Part shown: in pieces, positions 1 to 5,485 of the stretch
Numbering within the stretch: the stretch's first letter is position 1
Layout of the letters: the number at the start of each line of letters is the position of its first letter
Assembly (NCBI GenBank): GCA_023418375.1
Contig: JAEZZV010000210.1
Location: forward strand, 1 to 10,534
Origin: Actinomycetes bacterium
GTDB lineage: Bacteria; Actinomycetota; Actinomycetes; Actinomycetales; Cellulomonadaceae
Direction of reading: 5' to 3'
DNA length: 10,534 nt
Position numbers and translations under genes: made by a program
Notes under the pieces: generated by a model
The model's database searches: none
What the model was told of the DNA's origin: nothing
Seen by the model: the letters and a program-made list of their open reading frames with translations, nothing else

Positions 1-240
1 CGCCTGGGCATCGTCCTGGCGCCGGTGGTGTCCGCACTGAACCTCGCCGAGGTGGTGCTCAGCGGCCCCCCCGAGCTGCTCGGCGGGCCTTTGCGCGACG
101 CGGCCCTGGCGGTCATCCGCGAGCGGACCATGCCGGTCACCAGCCGGGGTCTGCAGCTGCGGGTGACCTCGCTGGGAGAGGCGGCCCCGCTCTCGGGGGC
201 GGCCGTGCTCGTGCTGTCCGGTCAGCTCGGAGTCTCGTGA
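1..240 (+). CDS. ROK-family protein, C-terminal part; probably a sugar-responsive repressor
   Basis: Partial gene: the frame is open from the first base and stops at TGA 238-240, giving the last 79 residues. The fragment matches the end of a ROK (NagC/XylR-type) sugar-binding fold: a 'LNLAEVVLSGP' strand-turn, then a stretch in which a helix leads into 'RERTMP', then the terminal 'SLGEAAPLSGAAVLVLSG' helix, where ROK proteins usually show LGE-x(4)-GAA. The family contains both kinases and repressors with an N-terminal winged helix. That end lies outside the window, so the class is not directly visible. I favour repressor because the gene sits just upstream of a sugar ABC operon that has its own ROK kinase, and because the tail 'VLVLSGQLGVS' resembles actinobacterial ROK regulators as I remember them. 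Its likely target is the leader at 241-325. Confidence is high for ROK and moderate for regulator. Confidence 0.8.
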   Translation, partial: RLGIVLAPVVSALNLAEVVLSGPPELLGGPLRDAALAVIRERTMPVTSRGLQLRVTSLGEAAPLSGAAVLVLSGQLGVS

Positions 241-257
241 CGACTCCGAGCTGACCG
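219..257 (+). terminator. Perfect 16-bp hairpin over the stop codon of the ROK gene
   Basis: Arms 219-234 and 242-257 are perfect reverse complements (core GGTCAGCTCGGAGTC / GACTCCGAGCTGACC) around a 7-nt loop that contains the TGA stop. The left arm encodes the last residues of the ROK protein. No T-run follows, which is common for hairpin terminators in high-GC actinobacteria. The likely role is to end or attenuate transcription between the ROK gene and the ABC operon. An operator role for the inverted repeat is possible but less likely, since it overlaps coding sequence. Confidence 0.7.
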
Positions 258-280
258 TCCTGGCAGGTCCTCAACCCTCC

Positions 281-303
281 GACGACGCCATGGCGGCGTC
301 GTC
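281..303 (+). promoter_or_regulatory. Inverted repeat in the leader of the sugar ABC operon
   Basis: Arms GACGACGCC (281-289) and GGCGTCGTC (295-303) are perfect complements around a 5-nt centre that includes an NcoI-like GCCATGGC (287-294). The element lies 9 nt upstream of the ribosome binding site of the binding-protein gene. It could be an operator for the upstream ROK protein or another sugar repressor, or an mRNA leader hairpin. Within 241-325 I see no convincing -35/-10 pair; CTGACC at 251-256 is only a weak -35 candidate and lies inside the preceding hairpin arm. Confidence 0.45.
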
Positions 304-325
304 AGCGCACCGGGAAGGAACCCAC

Positions 326-1687
326 GTGAGAATGGTACGGAACACGGGAAGGCGGGGTGCACTCGCTGCGGCAGTTGTCGGCACGATGCTCGCCGGCCTG
401 ACCCTCACCGCGTGCAGCGGTGACAGCGACGAGCCCACCGACGAGCCCGCAGGTGACGACGACGTCGCCGAGGAGACCGAAGCCGAAGGCGCGGACATCA
501 CCTTCTGGGTGGCCGGCGGCGACACCCCGCAGGAGCTGCGGGACTACCTCGTCGAGACCTTCGCCGCGGAGAACCCGGGGTCGACGCTGACGATCGAGGA
601 GGTGGGCTGGGGCGACCTCGTGACGCGCCTCACCACCGCGCTGCCCGACGCCGCGAACACCCCCGACGTCGTCGAGATCGGCAACACCCAGTCGCCGACC
701 TTCACCACCGTCGGCGCGTTCCGCGACCTGTCGGGGATCTACGAGGAGCTGGGCGGGTCCGACCTGCTGCAGTCGTTCGTCGAGGTCGGCACGGTCGACG
801 GCAAGCAATACGCCCTGCCGTACTACTTCGGCTCGCGCTACATGTTCTACCGCAAGGACATCTGGACGGCCGCCGGCCTCGAGGTCCCCACGACGCTCGC
901 CGAGTTCGCCGACGCCGTCGCGCAGCTCAAGACCGACACGCAGTCCGGCTTCGCCATGGGCGGCCAGGACTGGCGCAACGGCATCTCGTGGGTCTTCGCC
1001 CACGGCGGCGAGCTCGCCACCGTCGACGGCGGCGAGTGGACCTCCACGCTGTCGGACCCGAACACCATCGCGGGCCTCGAGGCGTGGCAGTCGATCTACC
1101 AGACGGCGTCGACCATCCCCGCCACCGAGCGCGACGTCGCCTACTGGGACTTCCTGAACGACGGCACCGACGGCGCGCCGCCGGCCGCTGCCACGATCAT
1201 GGCCCCGGGCTGGGCGCGCTGGTCGATCGGTGACATCACCACCAACGACGCCGGCGAGGAGGTCCGCGACGGCATGGCCGACGCCGACAAGTGGGGCATC
1301 TTCGGCCTGCCGGGCCTCGACGGCGGCCTGGCCCCGGTCTTCGCGGGTGGCTCGAACATCGCGATCTCGGCGACGTCGCAGCACCCCGAGCTGGCCGAGA
1401 ACCTGCTCCGGATCATCTTCTCCGAGGAGTACCAGACGATGCTCGGCCAGAACGGCCTCGGCCCGGGCAACTCGCAGTACACCTCGTCCCTGGGCGACGA
1501 CGAGTTCGCCCAGACGATGATGGCGACCGCCGCGGCCTCCAAGCTCACCCCGGCTGCTCCGGGCTGGGCCGCCGTCGAGGGCGCGCTGGTGTACGAGGAG
1601 CTGTTCCAGAAGATCGCCGAGGGTGGTGACGTCGCGGCGCTCGCCGCCGAGTACGACGACATCATCACGCCGATGCTCAACGGCTGA
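326..1687 (+). CDS. ABC transporter sugar-binding lipoprotein (family 1, DasA-like)
   Basis: 453-residue extracytoplasmic substrate-binding protein that delivers a sugar to the permeases encoded downstream. The start is GTG 326, preceded by GGAAGGAA (313-320) at 5-nt spacing. ATG 332 is possible; the in-frame ATG 290 has no ribosome site and lies in a hairpin loop. The N terminus is a lipoprotein signal: basic RRG, a hydrophobic stretch, then lipobox LTAC with the acylated Cys at residue 30. A Ser/Asp/Glu-rich linker (about 31-56) precedes the SBP_bac_1 fold. 'DVVEIGNT' (E117 to T121) and 'YALPYYFGSR' (162-171) resemble the equivalent stretches of Streptomyces DasA, the N,N'-diacetylchitobiose binder, as I recall it. 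The downstream ROK kinase and nagB support an amino-sugar or chito-oligosaccharide ligand. Family assignment is near certain; the ligand is inferred. Confidence 0.92.
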   Translation: MRMVRNTGRRGALAAAVVGTMLAGLTLTACSGDSDEPTDEPAGDDDVAEETEAEGADITFWVAGGDTPQELRDYLVETFAAENPGSTLTIEEVGWGDLVTRLTTALPDAANTPDVVEIGNTQSPTFTTVGAFRDLSGIYEELGGSDLLQSFVEVGTVDGKQYALPYYFGSRYMFYRKDIWTAAGLEVPTTLAEFADAVAQLKTDTQSGFAMGGQDWRNGISWVFAHGGELATVDGGEWTSTLSDPNTIAGLEAWQSIYQTASTIPATERDVAYWDFLNDGTDGAPPAAATIMAPGWARWSIGDITTNDAGEEVRDGMADADKWGIFGLPGLDGGLAPVFAGGSNIAISATSQHPELAENLLRIIFSEEYQTMLGQNGLGPGNSQYTSSLGDDEFAQTMMATAAASKLTPAAPGWAAVEGALVYEELFQKIAEGGDVAALAAEYDDIITPMLNG

Positions 1688-1729
1688 GCCGACGGCCGCC
1701 CGGTCGCCGGTAAGGTCCTGCCCGTCGGC
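1688..1729 (+). promoter_or_regulatory. Stem-loop in the gap between binding protein and permease genes
   Basis: Immediately after the TGA of the binding-protein gene, GCCGACGG (1688-1695) is complementary to CCGTCGGC (1722-1729). The 26-nt loop contains a smaller CCGG-TCG-CCGG hairpin (1700-1710). This is the only sizeable gap in the operon (1688-1794, 107 nt). In other sugar ABC operons such gaps often carry structures that protect the upstream mRNA or attenuate read-through, so that more binding protein than permease is made. The remainder, 1730-1794, is C-rich with no other feature until GGAGG at 1784-1788. Confidence 0.45.
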
Positions 1730-1794
1730 CGACCGTCCGCCCGCCGACCCCCACCCCTCACCTCTTCCTGACCACCTGGACCTGGAGGCCCACC

Positions 1795-2748
1795 ATGGCG
1801 GACACGCTCGTCCGTGCTGCGCCGGTGCAGGCGACCGGCCCCCGACGGCGCACGCGGCCACGACGCGGCCCGCGCTCGGGCCCGGCGTACCTGCTCCTGC
1901 TGCCCGCCGTCGCGATCCTGCTGCTCGGCCTGGGGTACCCCGTCTACTGGCAGGTCATCACCTCGCTGCAGGAGTACGGGCTCGCCCAGCAGTTCGGCCA
2001 GCCGCCCGAGTTCGTCGGGCTCGACAACTACGCGCGGATCTTCGCCACCGAGGACCTGTGGGCCGTCGTCGTCCGCTCCATCGCCTTCTGCATGGTCAAC
2101 GCTGTGGTGACCGTCGCGATCGGCCTGGCGCTGGCGCTGCTCATGCGTGCCGTGCGGCCGTGGGTGCGGATCGCGCTGCAGAGCTGCCTGCTGCTGGCCT
2201 GGGCGATGCCCATGGTGGCCGCGGTGACCGTGTGGCGCTGGCTCTTCGACTGGCGCACGGGCGTCGTCAACTGGCTGCTCGTGCAGGTCGGCCTCGACGG
2301 GTACGCCGGGTACAACTGGCTCGCCCAGCCGCTGACGTTCTTCTTCGTCGCCACCGTCATCATCGTGTGGATGTCCGTGCCGTTCGTGGCGCTGTCGATC
2401 TACGCCGGCCTCACGCAGGTGCCCGAGGAGGTGCTGGAGGCCGCGCGCATCGACGGCGCCGGCCCGACCAAGACCCTCCGTCACATCCTCGTGCCGATGG
2501 TGCGCCCGGTCATCGCGATCGTCCTGCTGCTCCAGATCATCTGGGACCTGCGCGTGTTCGCGCAGATCCGCCTGCTGCAGGACTCGGGCGCCGCGCCCGA
2601 CACGGACCTGCTCGGCAACTTCATCTTCGAGCTCGGCATCGGGCGGCAGGACTTCGCCGGCGCCGCTGCCGTCTCGATCCTCGTCCTCCTGCTCACGGTG
2701 CTCGTCAGCTGGCCGTACGTGCGCAGCCTCATGAAGGAGCTGTCATGA
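1795..2748 (+). CDS. Sugar ABC transporter permease, MalF-type
   Basis: 317-residue inner-membrane permease, one half of the translocation channel, pairing with the next gene product. The ATG is preceded by GGAGG (1784-1788) at 6-nt spacing. A basic, Pro/Arg-rich N terminus (about 1-30) is followed by six predicted helices at roughly 31-55, 92-117, 125-149, 180-203, 236-256 and 285-306. 'FVGLDNYARIF' (73-83) is typical of MalF-type subunits. The cytoplasmic EAA loop that docks on the ATPase is clear: E215-A216-A217, then the conserved Gly221, ending near 'ILVP'. The stop overlaps the next start by 4 nt (ATGA), indicating translational coupling. It corresponds in position to DasB/NgcF-like subunits; the substrate is inferred from the neighbours. 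Confidence 0.95.
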   Translation: MADTLVRAAPVQATGPRRRTRPRRGPRSGPAYLLLLPAVAILLLGLGYPVYWQVITSLQEYGLAQQFGQPPEFVGLDNYARIFATEDLWAVVVRSIAFCMVNAVVTVAIGLALALLMRAVRPWVRIALQSCLLLAWAMPMVAAVTVWRWLFDWRTGVVNWLLVQVGLDGYAGYNWLAQPLTFFFVATVIIVWMSVPFVALSIYAGLTQVPEEVLEAARIDGAGPTKTLRHILVPMVRPVIAIVLLLQIIWDLRVFAQIRLLQDSGAAPDTDLLGNFIFELGIGRQDFAGAAAVSILVLLLTVLVSWPYVRSLMKELS

Positions 2749-3596
2749 CCGCGGTCGCGACGCGCCGCCGCCTCGGCCGGGGAGCGCTCGGCGGCCTCGC
2801 CCTGCTCCTCGCCGCCCTGTGGGTGTTCCCCGTCTACTGGATGGTGCTCTCGGCGGTCACGCCGGACGCGTACCTGCGCACGACGACGCCGTCGTTCCTC
2901 CCGACGCACTTCACGACGTCCAACTTCTCCGCGGTGATCAGCGGGTCGGGCTTCACCTCGGCCCTGCGGATGAGCTTCGCGGTCACGCTCGTCACCGTGC
3001 TGGCCGTGCTCGTGTTCGCCTTCCTGGCGGCGCTGGCGATCAGCCGGTTCGAGTTCCGCGGGCGGCGGTCCTTCGTGCTCACCGTGCTCTTCGTGCAGAT
3101 GCTGCCCGCCGAGGGGCTGTTCATCGCGCAGTACAAGATGCTGTCGTCGGCGAGCCTGCTGAACTCGGTCCTGGGCGTCTCCGTCCTCTACACCGCCGCG
3201 ATCGTGCCGTTCACGATCTGGATGCTGCGAGGCTTCGTGGCGAGCACCCCGGTGGAGCTGGAGGAGGCGGCGATGGTCGACGGGCTGTCGCGCTTCCAGG
3301 CGTTCTGCCGCATCACCCTGCCGCTGCTCGCGCCCGGTCTCGTGGCGTCGGGCGTGTACGCGTTCCTCCAGGCGTGGAACGAGTTCACGGTGGCGCTCGT
3401 CGCCCTTCCCGGCGAGAGCGCGCGCACCCTGCCGCTGTGGCTGCGGACGTTCCTGCAGGCCTCGCAGAACCGGGGCGTGGACTGGGGCGAGGTCATGGCG
3501 GGCTCCACCCTCCTGGCGATCCCGGTGATCATCTTCTTCCTCGCGGTGCAGAGCCGGATGACCTCCGGGCTGGTCTCCGGGGCGGTGAAGGGCTGA
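2745..3596 (+). CDS. Sugar ABC transporter permease, MalG-type
   Basis: 283-residue partner permease. The ATG at 2745 lies inside the end of the previous gene, with AAGGAG (2734-2739) 5 nt upstream, so a site within the upstream coding region drives its translation. Six helices are predicted near 14-36, 75-98, 109-129, 141-163, 190-212 and 246-268. 'FPVYWMVLSA' in helix 1 is typical of MalG-type subunits. The EAA loop is present as E174-A175-A176 with Gly180, followed by 'ITLPLLAPG'. The 'AFLQAWNEF' stretch in helix 5 is a strong family marker. No ATP-binding subunit follows. In actinobacterial CUT1 systems a shared ATPase (MsiK in Streptomyces) usually energises such permeases, so one encoded elsewhere is expected. 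Confidence 0.95.
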   Translation: MTAVATRRRLGRGALGGLALLLAALWVFPVYWMVLSAVTPDAYLRTTTPSFLPTHFTTSNFSAVISGSGFTSALRMSFAVTLVTVLAVLVFAFLAALAISRFEFRGRRSFVLTVLFVQMLPAEGLFIAQYKMLSSASLLNSVLGVSVLYTAAIVPFTIWMLRGFVASTPVELEEAAMVDGLSRFQAFCRITLPLLAPGLVASGVYAFLQAWNEFTVALVALPGESARTLPLWLRTFLQASQNRGVDWGEVMAGSTLLAIPVIIFFLAVQSRMTSGLVSGAVKG

Positions 3597-4552
3597 TGGC
3601 GGCGGCGGACGGCGACCTCCGTGTCGGCCTGGACCTGGGCGGCAGCAAGGTCCTCGGCGTCCTGCTCGAGGGCGACACGGTGCGACGGGTGCTGCGGCTC
3701 CCGACGGACCTCGGCCCGGAGGGCGTCGTCGGGAGCGCGGCCGGGGTGGTGCGGGGCCTGTGCGAGGCCGCGGGGATCGCGCCGACGCGGCTCGCGGGCG
3801 TGGGCATGGCGCTGCCCGGCATCGTCGACCCGACGACCGGGACGGTCTCGCACGCAGTGAACCTGCGCATCCACCTGACCGACGTGCCGGTCGGTGCGCT
3901 GCTGTCGGAGCAGCTCGGCGGCGTGCCGGTCACCGTGGAGAACGACCTGAACGCGGCGGCCCTCGGCGCGGCCGAGACGCTCGGCCACTCCGACATGGCC
4001 TTCCTCGCCCTCGGGACGGGCCTGGCGGCCGGGCTGCTGCTCGACGGGCGTCTGCGCCGCGGGCACGCGGGCGCCGCCGGCGAGGTCGGGCACCTGCCCT
4101 ACCGGCCGGGCGGGCTGGCGTGCGCGTGCGGCCAGCTCGGCTGCCTGGAGATGTACGCGTCGGGCTCCGCGCTCGACGCGGCCTGGCCCTCGCGGACCGG
4201 CGCACCCTCGCCCGTGGAGGTCTTCGAGGCGGCCGGCCGCGGCGAACCGGACGCCATCGCGATCCGCGACACGTTCGCGGACGCGGTCGCCACGGCCGTG
4301 CGGTTCCTCGTCATGACGTTCGACGTCGCGCACGTGGTGCTCGGCGGCGGAGTGGCGAACCTCGGCGACCAGCTCGTGCGGCACGTGCGCGACGCACTGC
4401 TCGCGCAGCTCGCCGGCTCCTCGCTGCTGACCGCGCTGCGGATCCCCGAGCGCGTCGAGCTCACGCCCGCGGGCGTGCCCGTGGGCGCGGTCGGGGCGGC
4501 CCTCGCCACGCGCGCCGCGGGGCGCGCCGGGACCGTGGGGGTGGTGGCCTGA
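3596..4552 (+). CDS. ROK-family sugar kinase, probably for GlcNAc or glucosamine
   Basis: 318-residue cytoplasmic kinase predicted to phosphorylate an imported hexose or amino sugar at C6 using ATP. The start overlaps the preceding stop by one base (TGATG). There is no N-terminal helix-turn-helix, and the protein begins directly with the ATP phosphate-binding motif 'GLDLGGSK' (11-18), so it is a kinase and not a ROK repressor. The presumed catalytic base is Asp117 in 'VENDLNAAALGA'. 'LGTGLAAG' (139-146) is the second phosphate loop. 'GEVGH' (162-166) supplies the Glu and His of the ROK sugar and zinc site. The zinc motif C-x-C-G-x2-G-C-x-E is intact at C176, C178, G179, G182, C183 and E185. 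The adjacent nagB makes GlcNAc kinase or glucosamine kinase the best guesses; glucose kinase cannot be excluded from sequence alone. Confidence 0.9.
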   Translation: MAAADGDLRVGLDLGGSKVLGVLLEGDTVRRVLRLPTDLGPEGVVGSAAGVVRGLCEAAGIAPTRLAGVGMALPGIVDPTTGTVSHAVNLRIHLTDVPVGALLSEQLGGVPVTVENDLNAAALGAAETLGHSDMAFLALGTGLAAGLLLDGRLRRGHAGAAGEVGHLPYRPGGLACACGQLGCLEMYASGSALDAAWPSRTGAPSPVEVFEAAGRGEPDAIAIRDTFADAVATAVRFLVMTFDVAHVVLGGGVANLGDQLVRHVRDALLAQLAGSSLLTALRIPERVELTPAGVPVGAVGAALATRAAGRAGTVGVVA

Positions 4553-5334
4553 TGGAGGTCGTGATCGGTGGCGCGACGCAGGTCGCCGGGTGGGCGGCGG
4601 ACGCCGTCGAGGCTCTGCTGCGGACCCGGCCGGACGCGGTGCTCGGCCTGGCCACGGGCTCCTCGCCCCTGGCTCTGTACGGCGAGCTGGCGCGCCGGCA
4701 CGCCGAGGAGGGCCTGTCGTTCGCCCGGGCGCGGGCGTTCCTCCTGGACGAGTACGTCGGCCTGCCGCCCGGGCATCCCGAGCGCTACGCCGCGGTCATC
4801 GAGCGCGATCTCGTGGCGCGGGTGGACTTCGCGCCGGGCGCGGTGCGCGCGCCCGACGGCGCCGCGGGCGACCTGGCCGCGGCCTGCGCCGAGTACGAGG
4901 CCGCGATCCGTGCGGCAGGCGGGGTGGACCTGCAGATCCTGGGGATCGGCACCGACGGGCACCTCGCGTTCAACGAGCCGGGGTCGTCGCTCGCGTCGCG
5001 GACGCGGATCAAGACGCTCACGGAGCAGACCCGCCAGGACAACGCCCGGTTCTTCGCCGGTGACGCCGATGCCGTCCCCCGGCACGTCCTCACCCAGGGC
5101 CTCGGCACGATCATGGACGCCCGGCACCTGGTGCTGCTCGCCACGGGCCGGGGGAAGGCCGAGGCCGTGCACCGCATGGTCGAGGGCGGGGTGAGCGCGA
5201 TGTGGCCGGCGTCGGTCCTCCAGCTGCACCCGCACGTGACGGTCCTGCTCGACGACGCGGCCGCGAGCCGCCTGCAGCTCGCCGACCACTTCCGCCAGAC
5301 CTGGGCGCACAAGCCCGCGTGGCAGGGCCTCTGA
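4552..5334 (+). CDS. nagB: Glucosamine-6-phosphate deaminase
   Basis: 260-residue cytoplasmic enzyme converting glucosamine-6-phosphate to fructose-6-phosphate and ammonia, the step that feeds amino sugars into glycolysis. The ATG overlaps the kinase stop by one base (TGATG). Compared with E. coli NagB (266 residues, recalled), the catalytic set is present at a constant offset of six: Asp66 in 'LLDEYVGLP' (E. coli D72), Asp135 and His137 in 'GTDGHLAFNEP' (D141, H143) and Glu142 (E148). The phosphate loop 'LATGSSPLALY' (33-43) and 'SSLASRTRIKTL' (145-156), which includes E. coli allosteric positions S151, S152, R158 and K160, are also kept. The C-terminal tail differs: E. coli allosteric Tyr254 would fall on Arg248 in an ungapped end alignment, so GlcNAc-6-P activation may be altered. 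It is the last gene of the operon. Confidence 0.97.
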   Translation: MEVVIGGATQVAGWAADAVEALLRTRPDAVLGLATGSSPLALYGELARRHAEEGLSFARARAFLLDEYVGLPPGHPERYAAVIERDLVARVDFAPGAVRAPDGAAGDLAAACAEYEAAIRAAGGVDLQILGIGTDGHLAFNEPGSSLASRTRIKTLTEQTRQDNARFFAGDADAVPRHVLTQGLGTIMDARHLVLLATGRGKAEAVHRMVEGGVSAMWPASVLQLHPHVTVLLDDAAASRLQLADHFRQTWAHKPAWQGL

Positions 5335-5336
5335 CC

Positions 5337-5396
5337 CCGCGCCGGTCGCCGCCGCCGTGGGCGGGGTGCGGGTGTCGCGGCGCGGCAGCCCGTTTT
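5337..5396 (+). terminator. Branched hairpin with short T-run after nagB
   Basis: CCGCGCCG (5337-5344) is complementary to CGGCGCGG (5378-5385). Within the 33-nt loop a smaller CCGCC/GGCGG hairpin forms (5352-5356 / 5360-5364). TTTT follows at 5393-5396, one of the few T-runs in the window. It starts three bases after the nagB stop, as expected for the end of the amino-sugar operon. The stem is split and the T-run is 7 nt downstream of it, so this is a reasonable but not a textbook terminator. Confidence 0.5.
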
Positions 5397-5472
5397 CACC
5401 CTGCTCCACCGGTTCGTGAGTGACCTGGAACTTCACTCCGCGTTCACATCGGCCGATTCCCTGGCATGAGGT
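5397..5472 (+). promoter_or_regulatory. Candidate promoter/operator region of the c-di-GMP gene pair
   Basis: This is the only non-coding stretch before the two GGDEF-EAL genes, and it is less GC-rich than its surroundings. TTCAC occurs at 5395-5399, 5432-5436 and 5443-5447, the last two 11 bp apart. GAGTGA (5418-5423) and TCACTC (5433-5438) form an inverted repeat. GCCGATTC at 5452-5459 matches six of eight bases of the sigma-28/WhiG-type -10 (GCCGATAA), but the matching -35 position, 15 nt upstream, reads TCAC instead of TAAA. No housekeeping promoter is obvious. These are pattern observations only. Confidence 0.3.
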
Positions 5473-5480
5473 GGAGGTGA
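5473..5480 (+). promoter_or_regulatory. Near-perfect ribosome binding site, GGAGGTGA
   Basis: GGAGGTGA is fully complementary to the usual bacterial 16S rRNA 3' end and lies 5 nt before ATG 5486. It decides the start of the first GGDEF-EAL gene: the upstream in-frame GTG 5420 (and GTG 5471 and 5477) would add up to 22 residues with no homology to the second copy and no ribosome site. It is the strongest Shine-Dalgarno sequence I see in the window. Confidence 0.8.
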
Positions 5481-5485
5481 GGCGG

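Noticed and set aside
290..325. ATG 290 as the start of the binding-protein gene
   Set aside because: No ribosome site, location in a hairpin loop, and it would put 12 extra residues before a complete lipoprotein signal that starts at GTG 326 (or ATG 332).
1623..3596. A longer reading of the second permease frame, starting inside the binding-protein gene
   Set aside because: The first part is Arg/Pro/Ala-rich shadow sequence across the first permease. The real product begins at ATG 2745 with its own ribosome site and a normal MalG-like N terminus.
2819..4552. Kinase frame extended upstream through the second permease
   Set aside because: The ROK phosphate motif needs only a short N terminus. 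ATG 3596 overlaps the permease stop by one base, and the upstream translation is shadow sequence.
5420..5485. GTG 5420 as the start of the first GGDEF-EAL gene
   Set aside because: No Shine-Dalgarno sequence, the region looks regulatory, and GGAGGTGA before ATG 5486 gives an N terminus that aligns with copy 2.
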